Origin: a virus
DNA length: 64,000 bases
IMG/VR virus record: IMGVR_UViG_3300036790_000048
Span: 62,001 to 126,000 of that record
Direction: 5' to 3' (one strand)
This document shows positions 29,301 through 37,582 of the stretch, in pieces. Position numbers and translations under genes: made by a program. The notes under the pieces are model-generated. The model saw only the letters and a list, made by a program, of their open reading frames with translations, was not told where the DNA came from and did no database searches. Each line of letters begins with the position of its first letter. Position 1 is the first letter of the stretch.

Positions 29301-32300
29301 GCAGCCCAGCGTCGCTGGCAAACCAGTTGGCCTCCAGGTTGGCCAGCGCGTCACCGCGCGGCAGCGGGACGCCAGCCGCGTGCGCAGCCTCGTACATCAG
29401 GCCAGAGCAGTCGTAGTACTTGGGTCCGAACCGCTGCGGGTTCTCAGCCAGGTACGGATGTCCGACCTTGGAGTTGAAGTAGTCGAGCATCTTCTGCTCG
29501 ATCGCTCCGCCGTCCGCCACGTGCATGCCGACGTTGCCCTCAGGCACGCCAGGCATGGGGTTGGCGCTCGGGCACGTCTGCCCCGGCGGGCAGTCAGTGG
29601 CTCCGCCAGACGCGAAGCCAGGGATCTTCTGCGATGCCAGTGTGCCGCGGCTGCCAGACCCGGACAGCGTGTCGTAATGATTCAGCTGGTTGAGGAAGCC
29701 CGGCCCCATCTGCCGCTCGATGGCCATCCGAGCCGGCTGCCGGAGGACGTACTCGCCGCCCATGAGCGCAGCCACGTGGTTGTCATGACTGGGAGCGCCA
29801 GGCACGCTGCCGCTGAACGTAGACCCGCCAGCCGCGAACGGCTTGGGGATAGTGGGGATCTTCAGCCCGCCGGGCAGGTGCTTCAGGATGTCATTGTTGA
29901 TGAAGTTGATTGGCGTATTAATAATGCCGACCGCAGTATCGATGGCCGACTTGAACGCGCCGCTGAACGTGTTCTTGATGCCATTGCCCATGGTGGTCAG
30001 CCACCCAGGCACAGTGGTAACGAAGAAGTGCTCCAGGTTGCTAATGACGTCACGGTTGAAGTCAGTCCATACCGTGCTCCACGTGCTGGCGAACCCGCTG
30101 GTGGTGTCCTTGAACCACCCAGGGATAAGCGTGATGAAGAAGTGCTCGATATTCGCCAGCACAGTCCGGTTGAACGCATTCCACGCGTCAGACCACAGGG
30201 CAGCGAACCCGTTAGCTGCGTCCCCCAGCCACTGGGGCACAAGGGTGATGAAGAAGTGCTCGATATTCGCCAGCACAGTCCGGTTGAACGCATTCCACGC
30301 GTCAGACCACAGGGCAGCGAACCCGTTAGCTGCGTCCCCCAGCCACTGGGGCACAAGGGTGATAAAGAAGTGCTCTACGTTCGCGCTGACAACACGGTTG
30401 AACCCGTTCCACACCGTGGACCACGTGGTGGAGAACCCGTTGCCTATATCGCTCAGCCAGCTGGGCACCAGCGCGATGAAGAAGTGCTCGATATTGCCGC
30501 TGATAACCCGGTTGAATGTAGTCCACACCGTGGACCACGTTGTGGAGAACGCGTTGCTGATCTGCCCCAGCCACTGCGGTATCAGCGTGACGAAGAAGTG
30601 CTCGATATTGCCGCTGACGTCCCGGTTGAACCCAGTCCACGCAGTGGACCACAGGGTGGCGAACTGGTTCCCAACCGTCCTCAGCCATCCAGCGAACGTG
30701 CCCGTGAAGAACTTCTCGACCGGCTGCACGAACCCAGAGTCGAACCATTGCCACAGGGGGTCGAACAGCTTCTTGAACAGCATCTGGCCCGTGGTGTAGA
30801 TGACGTTCCACACCTGGTCCGCGCCAGTCTTCAGCGCGTCCCACGCGGCTCCCCAGTGGCCCTCCAGCGCGTCGATCGCCGCCTTGGCGATGGCGATCAG
30901 CTCATCGAAAATGATCTTGAAAATGCCCAGGATCACAGGCTCTGCGATCTTGAACGCGTTAACGAAGAACGTGCCGATCGGCGTCCAGGCCGTCTTGAAC
31001 CACGTGACGACGTTGGCCGCGCCAGTCTTGATGTCATCCCAGGTGCTGGGCTTGCCCAGGTTGGTCACCTGCACCGCGGTGTCTGACAGCTGCCTGCGAA
31101 CCTGCTCCAGGTTGACCTGGTTCAGGTCATTGCCACCCTGCTGCGCGTCGTGCAGCCCCTGCTTCATGCCAGCCAGTGGCTTGGTGCCGTTGTCTACCTC
31201 CCCCCACAGCTTCTCGGCCGCGCTCTTGGACAGGCCCATAGACTCAGCCCAGCCGATGAACTGGGATGCAGCCGCGCCGCTGTTCTTGTCAATCGCCAGG
31301 AACATGGTGGCGACTGCCTTGCCAGCGTTGATCGTGGCTTCCGAGTTAGGCCCAGTCTTGACCAGCGCCGTGGCGAACGCAGACAGCGCCCTCTGGCCGC
31401 CGTACGCGTTGAACGCAGCCGTGACCATGGCCGGGTTCAGCTGCGACTGCAGCGAGCTGCTCAGGCGCTGGGCCTCTAGGCTCAGGTTGGACGCTGCCTG
31501 CGTCTCCTTGTCCGTGGCGTCCTTGGCAGCGGTCAGCGGGTCCTTAATGTTGCCGACCCACTTCTGCAGTTCCTTGATGTTGGTGGTGGCCGGCCCGCCG
31601 GCCTCCTGTGCCAGCGCCGAGATCTCAGCCGCGGCCGTCTTGCTGCCGCCAGCCATTGGTATCAGAGACGCCACCAGGTCCTTGACAAACTTGGTGAAGT
31701 TGCCCGTGCCAGTCAGCGCCTGCTGGCTGCGGAACGCGTCGAACAGCTGCTCGACGTTGGTCAGGTTGGTCTGGAAGTCCGATTGCAGCTGGAGGCTCGG
31801 CGCGTTCAGGCCGGTCATCGACGCGCCAGCCGTCTTGGCATCCGTGGCAAATGTGGCGAACCCCTGCGCCATGGTGATAAGCGCAGTCTCGCTGCCCGTC
31901 ACCGTCTTGATCCACGTGTCCCAGGCGGTGTTGAGGTTCCCCATCTCCTTGACCTGGGTGGACTCGCTCACCGTGAGGACGTTCAGGTCCCCGCCGACAG
32001 TGCCAAGCTGCTGGCCCATCGCCTGGTAGCCCTTGATCAGGCCAGTAACCTGCTGGAACGCATCCGCCCAGACCTTATTGGACGTGCTGAACAGCTGGTT
32101 GGTCTTGACCCCGGCCGCGTTCAGCAGCGCCAGCGCGCCGACATACCCGACGCCGTACGCCTTGGACACCTGGCCGACGTGATCCAGCTCGGCGCTCAGC
32201 TGACCGGTGAGCTGCTGCTGGAAGCCAGTCAGCTCCTGCGTGTTGCCGCCGAGTCCTGCCTGCGCCCTCCCTAGCTCAGTGGTGGTGGCAGCCAGCGCGC

Positions 32301-35256
32301 CGACCGTCTTGTCAACGACCTGGTACAGCGACGCTGTTTGGACCACCTTCTGCGTCGCGTTGATCCACTGCTGCGTCTGGTCAGGCAGAGTGGACAGCCA
32401 GAACCCGACTCCAGCCAGCGCCAAAGCGCCAGCCGCGACCCAGCCCCAGACCGGGATCTCCATGAGAGCCGAGAACCCGCCGCCGACGATCGGCAGCTTG
32501 GTGGCGATGCCGCCTATCTGCTTGAGCAGCCCCTCGCTCTTGGTGCCGGTGTCCTCAAGCGCGCCGCCAGCCTCTTCCGCGTCCTTGCCCAGCCCGCCGA
32601 ACCTGCTGCCGACGATGGGCAGGTTCGACGCCATATCCTGGACCGTCTTACCCAGGGTACTGAACCGGCCGCTCAGGGTGTCAGTCTCGTCCCCGCCCTT
32701 GCCCATGGTGGTGAGCAGGTTCTCGAGGTCGGTGCGGCTGCCGCCAGTGGCGATGGCCAGAGCCACCGCCTGCTTGCCTGCGTCATCCAGCCCAGCGCCG
32801 AACTCCTCGAAGAGGCTCTTGCCCTTCTCAGTCTGGGTGGCCAGGTCCTCGACCGACATGCCCGACTTGGCGACATTGACCTGGAACTGGCCCAGCTCGT
32901 CCACAGTCGAGCCGAGCGCCGCCGCCACGTTCTTGACCGCGGGCGACGCCATGGCCAGCTTGGTGAGCTGGTCCGTGGTGGCGTTCAGCGTCTGCGCAGT
33001 CTTGAACGCGATGCTGTTCAGCGGCCCGAACCGCCCGACCAGCATGTCAATGCCCAGGGCCACCTTAGTGACCATGGTCGTCATCAAGCCGCCCCACAGC
33101 AGAATGGCGTGCAGCCCGAGCAGCGACGCCAGCAGCGGCGTGGGCATCTTGGAGATGTCCGCCACCAGGGCGAGGACCTTATCGCCAATCATGGCCAGGT
33201 CCTCAGCCACGTGCGTCAGCGCGGTGGCCTTGATGAAGTTGGCGGCGATGATCCCGACCGACTCGAATCCCTTGCCGATCAGCGCCAGGTCCTTGGCCCC
33301 GGTCTGGAAGAAGTCCATGAGGCCGTTGCCAGACCCACCGGTGAGGAACACAGCGATCTTAGCGCCCATGTTCTCAAGGAAGGAGCCGGTCTCCCCGATA
33401 ATCTTGTTAAGCGTGCTGCCCTTGTTCCCCATCACCGTCAGGGCGTCACCGAACAGCTCGTAGACCTGCGGCGTGACCGCCTGCGCCAGCTGCTGGAAGC
33501 TGCCCTTGAGGGGCGGTATCGCCTCGTTCAGCGCCTTGGACACGACCCAGGTGTTATACATCTGCTTGCCGACTTGCTCACCGGCCTGCACACCCGCCGC
33601 GCCCCATGCCGCCAGCCCGATAGCCGCAGTACTCAGCGCCGGTATCCACAGCGCCAGGACCTCGATCACGCCGTCCATCAGGACGTGCCAGGCCGCTATC
33701 TTGCCGATCATCTCGGCCGACCCGAAGAACCCGCCGAACAGCGTCAGCTGCCGCGTCAGCGCCCCCCAGTAGCCCCACGACCGGTGCGCGGAATTGCCGG
33801 AGTCGTCAGCCCCAGCGCCCGCTGCCTCCAGCGCCGCCTTGGCAGCCTGGGCCGGCTCCACGATGTCTTGCATCGCAGCCGCAGTCTTCTCCGCGGAGTC
33901 AGAAGCCTGGTTGTCATCTCCCGCGTTCCGAGCCGCCGCAGCGCTGGCGATGTCCATGGCGGCCGCAGCGTCTCGCGCTGCCTTGGCCTCAGCCTCGTAC
34001 GCCGCCTGGTTAGCCGCGGTGGTGAACCCGAACGGCTGCTTCACAGACGTCGCAGCGGGAGCCTGCACATTGGGGATGACTGTGACGCGCACAGCCTGGT
34101 TCAGCGTGTCGATGGCGGCCCTGTCACGGTCCACCGACGCCATCAGCCCAGCGTCGTCCAACTTAGCCTGGGGGTCCGCCCTGAGGTTGTTCAGGGCGTG
34201 CAGCTCCGCCTCATCTCGCGTGATGGCAGCGCGGAACGGAGCGTCGTCCAGGTACAGCGGCGGACTCGCGCCGCTGTTGGCCCCGCCAGTCAGAGGCGCG
34301 AGCGTGGTCTGCTGCACGGTCACCGACTCAGTGACGCTCGACTTGGTGGCGGACAGCCGCCGCAGCGCCGACGTGATGGCCTCGATGCCGGTCACCATCT
34401 CGGAGTCGTCTATCTCTACCTTGGGCCGCGCCACCATGTCGCTGAGCTTGGTGAGCATCAGCATGTCCAGCGTGTCCGCCGCGCGGAAGTCGTCGTCCAT
34501 TAGGACAACGGTCGGATTGGCGACGAACGAGTCCATCGTGTTCAGCGCAGCCTGGTCTGACGCCAGGTCCAGCCCGAACTGCGTGTCCTCCAGCTGCACC
34601 GTGGGAGTGGCCTGCAGCTTGTTCAGCCGGTTGAGCGCCGACTCCAGGTTAGTCGTGCCGCCCAGCAGCTGCTGAGCCGATGAGTGCGTGCTCCCGACCG
34701 CGTTGGCCTGCCCGACCGCGGCCTGCGTGGCAGCGTTCAGCGCCAGCACGCGCGCATTCCACGCCTGGTTCTCCAGGTTCATCGCGCCGCGGAGCGCAGA
34801 CAGGTACTGCAGGTACTGCTCGGGCGTGGCGTAGCCCTGCTGGACAGCCCGGTTGTAAAGGTACTGCTGCGCTATCTCCTGGTTGCGGAAGGCATAGTTC
34901 TGGTACGGAGAGAAGAACCCGCGCTGCTCCTGTATGTTCAGCAGCCGCCGGTACTGGACCTCCCGGTCAAGGTTGGACAGGTACGCCTGCTCGCTGGTCG
35001 CGCCCGCCCAGTTGACTCGCTGGTTGTAGAGGTCCGCTCCCTGGCTGGCCACCCGCATCGCGTCGTTCATCTGGCCCAGCTGCTTGATCTGCTGGTCGCG
35101 CATGGTCGCCACCTGCGTGCCCGATGACAGCTGGGCCGTGTTCAGGTTCTGCGCCGCCTTTTTCAGCGCTTCCATCTCGGCCAGCGCCTCAGCCGCCTTG
35201 CGCGTGAGGTCGCTGAAGTCCGCGACCGCCTTGTAGAGGACTACCCACTCAGGCAT
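26368..35256 (-). CDS. Tape measure protein with NlpC/P60 and two lysozyme-type domains
   Basis: 2962 residues, ATG at 35256. Coiled-coil N-terminus (LTRKAAEALAEMEALKKAAQ); hydrophobic helices at about 540-570, 710-740 and 930-960; a 38-residue Trp/Phe tandem repeat at about 1518-1746; an NlpC/P60 peptidase at about 1910-2060 with Cys in YYDCSGLMYEAAHAAG and His in GHVGMAAS; two phage-tail lysozyme domains at about 2190-2310 (IWGESLWNP) and 2405-2530 (IYGESGGNP); then two 62-residue repeats (WWVAGPNDMHQVHT). It sets tail length and helps to open the cell wall. At about 1.5 angstrom per residue a tail near 440 nm is predicted. Confidence 0.9.
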   Translation of the reverse strand: MPEWVVLYKAVADFSDLTRKAAEALAEMEALKKAAQNLNTAQLSSGTQVATMRDQQIKQLGQMNDAMRVASQGADLYNQRVNWAGATSEQAYLSNLDREVQYRRLLNIQEQRGFFSPYQNYAFRNQEIAQQYLYNRAVQQGYATPEQYLQYLSALRGAMNLENQAWNARVLALNAATQAAVGQANAVGSTHSSAQQLLGGTTNLESALNRLNKLQATPTVQLEDTQFGLDLASDQAALNTMDSFVANPTVVLMDDDFRAADTLDMLMLTKLSDMVARPKVEIDDSEMVTGIEAITSALRRLSATKSSVTESVTVQQTTLAPLTGGANSGASPPLYLDDAPFRAAITRDEAELHALNNLRADPQAKLDDAGLMASVDRDRAAIDTLNQAVRVTVIPNVQAPAATSVKQPFGFTTAANQAAYEAEAKAARDAAAAMDIASAAAARNAGDDNQASDSAEKTAAAMQDIVEPAQAAKAALEAAGAGADDSGNSAHRSWGYWGALTRQLTLFGGFFGSAEMIGKIAAWHVLMDGVIEVLALWIPALSTAAIGLAAWGAAGVQAGEQVGKQMYNTWVVSKALNEAIPPLKGSFQQLAQAVTPQVYELFGDALTVMGNKGSTLNKIIGETGSFLENMGAKIAVFLTGGSGNGLMDFFQTGAKDLALIGKGFESVGIIAANFIKATALTHVAEDLAMIGDKVLALVADISKMPTPLLASLLGLHAILLWGGLMTTMVTKVALGIDMLVGRFGPLNSIAFKTAQTLNATTDQLTKLAMASPAVKNVAAALGSTVDELGQFQVNVAKSGMSVEDLATQTEKGKSLFEEFGAGLDDAGKQAVALAIATGGSRTDLENLLTTMGKGGDETDTLSGRFSTLGKTVQDMASNLPIVGSRFGGLGKDAEEAGGALEDTGTKSEGLLKQIGGIATKLPIVGGGFSALMEIPVWGWVAAGALALAGVGFWLSTLPDQTQQWINATQKVVQTASLYQVVDKTVGALAATTTELGRAQAGLGGNTQELTGFQQQLTGQLSAELDHVGQVSKAYGVGYVGALALLNAAGVKTNQLFSTSNKVWADAFQQVTGLIKGYQAMGQQLGTVGGDLNVLTVSESTQVKEMGNLNTAWDTWIKTVTGSETALITMAQGFATFATDAKTAGASMTGLNAPSLQLQSDFQTNLTNVEQLFDAFRSQQALTGTGNFTKFVKDLVASLIPMAGGSKTAAAEISALAQEAGGPATTNIKELQKWVGNIKDPLTAAKDATDKETQAASNLSLEAQRLSSSLQSQLNPAMVTAAFNAYGGQRALSAFATALVKTGPNSEATINAGKAVATMFLAIDKNSGAAASQFIGWAESMGLSKSAAEKLWGEVDNGTKPLAGMKQGLHDAQQGGNDLNQVNLEQVRRQLSDTAVQVTNLGKPSTWDDIKTGAANVVTWFKTAWTPIGTFFVNAFKIAEPVILGIFKIIFDELIAIAKAAIDALEGHWGAAWDALKTGADQVWNVIYTTGQMLFKKLFDPLWQWFDSGFVQPVEKFFTGTFAGWLRTVGNQFATLWSTAWTGFNRDVSGNIEHFFVTLIPQWLGQISNAFSTTWSTVWTTFNRVISGNIEHFFIALVPSWLSDIGNGFSTTWSTVWNGFNRVVSANVEHFFITLVPQWLGDAANGFAALWSDAWNAFNRTVLANIEHFFITLVPQWLGDAANGFAALWSDAWNAFNRTVLANIEHFFITLIPGWFKDTTSGFASTWSTVWTDFNRDVISNLEHFFVTTVPGWLTTMGNGIKNTFSGAFKSAIDTAVGIINTPINFINNDILKHLPGGLKIPTIPKPFAAGGSTFSGSVPGAPSHDNHVAALMGGEYVLRQPARMAIERQMGPGFLNQLNHYDTLSGSGSRGTLASQKIPGFASGGATDCPPGQTCPSANPMPGVPEGNVGMHVADGGAIEQKMLDYFNSKVGHPYLAENPQRFGPKYYDCSGLMYEAAHAAGVPLPRGDALANLEANWFASDAGLQPYHYNARSQVETGDLLFFVGADPAPSNFGEGIGHVGMAASATTLVSAYDTAEGVTDTPIDQDKFVVGIRLGGIGGKSIVSEILGALGAIFSDIENLTVDGGTALAGGLKDLVGDVKGGAGALLKLAREGATDVFNGVWDATVQPMVNVLPDDTAPGALLRGAAAQIKQGIDNFMMGQDQKAQAAAAASGAGGSAPAGGATGGEMANGRELYNYLLTNLFGGHKIAAAGATASIWGESLWNPFVHDSAGRGIIEWTPPSSISNADYSGGMATQLPAIIRFVQNNGDEGVIRQMMSASSVAAAAALWDHGVERAGISDVHSEGIALASQIAGLAAGGAWGNGWESGGSVPTGGQLGSNVAGGAFAGSTPGRGMVTIPFAAGGMSVPMLGGSMASGGTPTSLMAAGGVPPTRTMSSRFASGGVANLITVAEYLMQHGATRTSAAGIAGDIYGESGGNPESVGDGGFGLIGWTGNTIGLPAGYKKPTGNVAHDLQVQEAGVVGYINANGGFGRINAQTSVNAAADIFSLDYERPAVRYSDTRPSIAAEVYAALPAAGASAGYTAITLAQAQKLLDAPVQQLPWWVAGPNDMHQVHTLSSKQQYYANAAELSWLNVAAKASDGYDPITVAQAQSLLAAKPQQLPWWVAGVNDMHQVHTVATSGQQYYANAAEEKWLLANAPAATTSSSGINTTPNPGAPPYVGTWLTQQTNSDFWQNAEASAYAALLATNTGAVKNKTTAPLFADLKSYQMEETQLWHNLMGHTADASNMTQSEWNQLMSYLGQYKTLKLGPGTKVYQGLRHYHPETYDNLTGILGNELGDVQAQYKTWQQLYGPGAILNPQTNQTPGPGSGSGVGAMSGLITANTNPIVLNPLPGMKNAPIEGYASGGVALGDLLGSLNMLPASPTRITGGVQPTVGAVNRATREPAHTRSAAAQATASGQGTNVTFGDINITNPRPEAASTSLTHATQRATFLAGRQLG
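27301..27672 (-). repeat. Two 186-bp (62-residue) repeats in the tape measure gene
   Basis: The same sequence (agccgcgttcgcgtagtact on the plus strand) starts at 27301 and 27487. Both copies encode a VAQAQ / LPWWVAG-NDMHQVHT / QQYYANAAE unit that looks like a small cell-wall- or substrate-binding module. Confidence 0.7.
30017..30700 (-). repeat. Six tandem 114-bp units in the tape measure gene
   Basis: Units begin at 30017, 30131, 30245, 30359, 30473 and 30587, each starting near plus-strand gaagaagtgctc; a weaker seventh follows at 30701. The copies at 30131 and 30245 appear identical throughout, a recent duplication. Each encodes 38 residues such as NIEHFFITLVPQWLGDAANG. Confidence 0.9.
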
Positions 35257-35576
35257 AACTCACCGTCCCCCTGTATGGCCCTCTTCAGCTCATCGTGCCG
35301 GGCGTCCATGTGGTCTGTCGTCAGCCCGGTGGTGATAAGCGCAAACACAGAGAGCAAAAGGGGGTAGACGGTGCAGTAGATGCCGACCGTCAGCAGGTGC
35401 GGCAGCCACCCCTGGGGCGTGATATCAGCCCCGGCCGTGACCGCGGTCGCCGTGGCGTAGTACAGCCCCTCCCACACGCCGCAGTGCTGGGCCAGCCCGA
35501 ACGCGATGCCGAGCACGATGTCCGCCAGCACCATGCATATGGCCAGGGTCCTCGCCCGGCGGTGGTGCCTGTTCAC
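35241..35576 (-). CDS. Potassium-channel-like membrane protein with degenerate filter
   Basis: 111 residues: helix 1 LAICMVLADIVLGIAFGL, pore-helix and filter region GLYYATATAVTAGADITPQG, helix 2 LLTVGIYCTVYPLLLSVFAL. This is the two-helix Ion_trans_2 layout (typical filter T-V-G-Y-G-D-x-x-P; here T-A-G-A-D-I-T-P). GTG at 35576 overlaps the upstream TGA; the end overlaps the tape measure start by 16 bases. It might conduct ions and depolarise the host, or be a non-conducting relative. Between chaperone and tape measure is an unusual place. Confidence 0.65.
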   Translation of the reverse strand: MNRHHRRARTLAICMVLADIVLGIAFGLAQHCGVWEGLYYATATAVTAGADITPQGWLPHLLTVGIYCTVYPLLLSVFALITTGLTTDHMDARHDELKRAIQGDGELCLSG

Positions 35577-35941
35577 TTCAGCTCGTCTAGCTTGGCCAGG
35601 ATCTGCTGCAGCAGCTCATTATCAGAGACATACGGCCGGGCGTTCTCGTGATGGACGTTGCACCAGGGCGTGCCGTTGACCCGGTGCCGGCCGTAGCGGA
35701 GGCACCCGTCCTGGTGGCAGTTGTGCCCGTGCCACATGCCGGTGATGACAGACGCCCCGAGAATCGCGGTCAGGATCATCGGCCCGATACCGGAGCTGAA
35801 CCCGTACTCCGGTGTGGACTGCAGGTTGAACCCAGCCGCCTGCGCCACCCAGAACATCCCGTACCAGAACGCGCAGAACCCGAGGAAGGCAGCGCCGAAG
35901 ATCAGCGCCGCCTGCCCGAGTCCCGCACGCCTCGATGTCAC
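35573..35941 (-). CDS. Membrane protein with Cys/His cytoplasmic motif
   Basis: 122 residues: helix 1 ALIFGAAFLGFCAFWYGMFW, helix 2 MILTAILGASVITGMW, then HGHNCHQDGCLRYGRHRVNG and CNVHHENAR, a zinc-type C/H cluster, and a C-terminal helix LLQQILAKLDELK. GTG at 35941 overlaps the chaperone stop. Coupled to the channel-like gene, so the two may work together. Confidence 0.65.
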   Translation of the reverse strand: MTSRRAGLGQAALIFGAAFLGFCAFWYGMFWVAQAAGFNLQSTPEYGFSSGIGPMILTAILGASVITGMWHGHNCHQDGCLRYGRHRVNGTPWCNVHHENARPYVSDNELLQQILAKLDELK

Positions 35942-37160
35942 TTCCAGTCACGGTTCCCAGGTGGCCGGAAGATGCTCAGCACACCCTCAGCCGAGCCAGG
36001 CGGAGGGTCGAACCCCTCCGGTAGCCTGTCCGGGTCGCCGTCGCCCAGCTTGGGTCCGGTCACCGTGCCGTCCGGCCCGACCTCGAACGGAGGGGTCCAG
36101 TCGTCAGTGTGCTTCGGCTTCCGCACCCCAGGCATGGGCGGCATCCGGCGCTTGCGCGTCGGCCGCTTGAGGCGCGAGTAGTCGAGCGGCTCGGTGTTGA
36201 CGCCGTTCATCCGCTCGTCCTCGCTCTGGGCCTCACGAGCCGCAGGGAGTTCACGCTCGTCCACGTCCTCGTCCTCCCACTCCCAGTCGTCCTCGTCGTC
36301 GTCCTCGTACGGCATGGGCAGCCTGATCTGCGAGGCCGACTGCACGAGCGGGTTGCGCCCGTTGACCGGCTTCACCTGCGCGCCAGCCCCGATGAAGGTG
36401 GCGAGGATCTTGGTCTGCCATTCGACTAGCGCGCGGCGGCTGCGCTCCTCCTCCCAGTGCCTTGCCGTGATCGCGGCGATGATTTGCCGGAGCCGTTTGA
36501 CGGTGAGGTCGAGGATGGCTTCGTCCGACCACCCGTACTGGGCTGAGATGAGGTCGAAGACGCGGGCGAACTCTCCGGCAATTTCAGATCCTGGGAGGGC
36601 CGGGCGTCGCCGGACTTGTCCTTGAGCTGCCCCGTCTTGGCCGCCAGCTGCAGGAACTGGCTGAGACGTTTTCCCAGGGCCTGCATGTCGGACGACTCGC
36701 GCCGGACGAAGTTCTCCACCAGGCAGATGGTGTCCTCCGGGTCCGGGTTCCACAGCTCCTGGTTCAGCTCGGTCCAGAGCGCCAGGTTGCCCTCCCGCTC
36801 CTTGGCGGACATGTCCCGCGGTGCCTTGGCGCACAGGCCGACCGGCTCCAGCATGGACTGCAGGAAGTCGATCGTCTCCTGCTCGGCGTCCGGGATGCTG
36901 AACAGCACCAGCGTGACGAGTTTCTTCATGAACTCGGCCGGGTCCTCGTTGAAGTCGAGGCCAGCCTGCATGAACGCGGTGCCCGCGCCGTGCGTGATGA
37001 TCCGCAGCAGCTTGAACAGCTGCCGCGTGCGCATATCGAGGACGTGCACCTCGATGCCGCACTTGAGGGTCAGGGTGTCCGGCACCGGGTCGATCCGGTC
37101 GATGTCCGTGATCTCCGCCGCCTCGCCGTCCAGCGCCGCGGCCAGTTCGTCATCGTCCAT
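35938..37160 (-). CDS. Tail assembly chaperone, long (frameshifted) product
   Basis: The frame opened at 37160 must shift by -1 to enter the downstream frame ending at 35938. The join lies between about 36633 and 36582: upstream the first frame reads AAKTGQLKDKSGDARPSQDL; downstream the second reads IAGEFARVFDLISAQYGWSD. This is the conserved G/G-T arrangement between tail tube and tape measure genes. The extra domain (VKRLRQIIAAITARHWEEER, then acidic DDDEDDWEWEDEDVDER) contacts tail tube and tape measure in lambda. Slip site not certain: GGGG at 36633-36630 or AAA at 36584-36582. Confidence 0.8.
36426..37160 (-). CDS. Tail assembly chaperone, short product
   Basis: 244 residues from ATG at 37160 (a TTG six codons upstream is possible). 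Helical protein (VLDMRTRQLFKLLRIITHGA, EFMKKLVTLVLFSIPDAEQE) with the composition of actinophage gpG-type chaperones. If no frameshift occurs, translation ends at 36426 after a Ser/Pro/Arg-rich tail that is probably just out-of-frame sequence of the T domain. Confidence 0.8.
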   Translation of the reverse strand: MDDDELAAALDGEAAEITDIDRIDPVPDTLTLKCGIEVHVLDMRTRQLFKLLRIITHGAGTAFMQAGLDFNEDPAEFMKKLVTLVLFSIPDAEQETIDFLQSMLEPVGLCAKAPRDMSAKEREGNLALWTELNQELWNPDPEDTICLVENFVRRESSDMQALGKRLSQFLQLAAKTGQLKDKSGDARPSQDLKLPESSPASSTSSQPSTGGRTKPSSTSPSNGSGKSSPRSRQGTGRRSAAAAR

Positions 37161-37228
37161 AATTCGTGCGGCCTCCAAGGGCTCATTCTTAACTAGTTGC
37201 GGGGTTTCGCTTTTCTAGAGTATCGGAC

Positions 37229-37582
37229 ATGGGATCAGGCATTCAGCTGATGCGCACGGCCGATATAGGCCGGATGTGGAGTGCCAACCTCTGGCACCAG
37301 GAGCACATACGGGGCACCGTCAGCGAATGGGAAGCCAAGCACAGGCACCTCATCAGCGCAGCTCTGTCAGACCTGGGCTCGCCGCTGATCGTGGCCCCCG
37401 GCCGCGCCGTATTGCTCAACGGGCATTTCCGCTATGCCTCAGCGATTCACTACGGCGCGCTGCTTCTCCCGGTCATAGATGACCCGCTCCACCCCAGCTA
37501 CCCAGACGCGTGGCGCTGGCTGGGCATGGAAAGGCCCGCCGGGATGCGGTCGGCAGCTCCCGGCGGGCCTCGTATCTGCTAG
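37229..37582 (+). CDS. ParB/sulfiredoxin-fold protein, plus strand
   Basis: 117 residues. LISAALSDLGSPLIVAPGRA followed by VLLNGHFRYASAIHYGALLL and PVIDD matches the ParB N-terminal core (x-P-I-x-V-x...G-x-x-L-x-D-G-H-x-R-Y-x-A-A...V-P-V). No DNA-binding HTH is present, so a CTPase-like or nuclease-like role is open. A TAGAGT box (37216-37221) ends 7 bases before the ATG, implying a leaderless transcript. Its TAG shares CTAG (37579-37582) with the convergent tail tube gene. Like the gene at 9494, it looks like a moron. Confidence 0.7.
   Translation: MGSGIQLMRTADIGRMWSANLWHQEHIRGTVSEWEAKHRHLISAALSDLGSPLIVAPGRAVLLNGHFRYASAIHYGALLLPVIDDPLHPSYPDAWRWLGMERPAGMRSAAPGGPRIC

Noticed and set aside
30017-30814. 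CRISPR array
   Set aside because: The period is 114 bp, units are in frame in the tape measure gene and there are no unique spacers.
28345-31086. Long plus-strand frame (913 codons) opposite the tape measure gene
   Set aside because: Antisense shadow; it contains the same 114-bp period as the tape measure repeat and has no ribosome binding site or recognisable fold.
32338-34503. 721-codon plus-strand frame
   Set aside because: Shadow of the tape measure gene, Arg/His/Gln-rich composition typical of antisense frames here.
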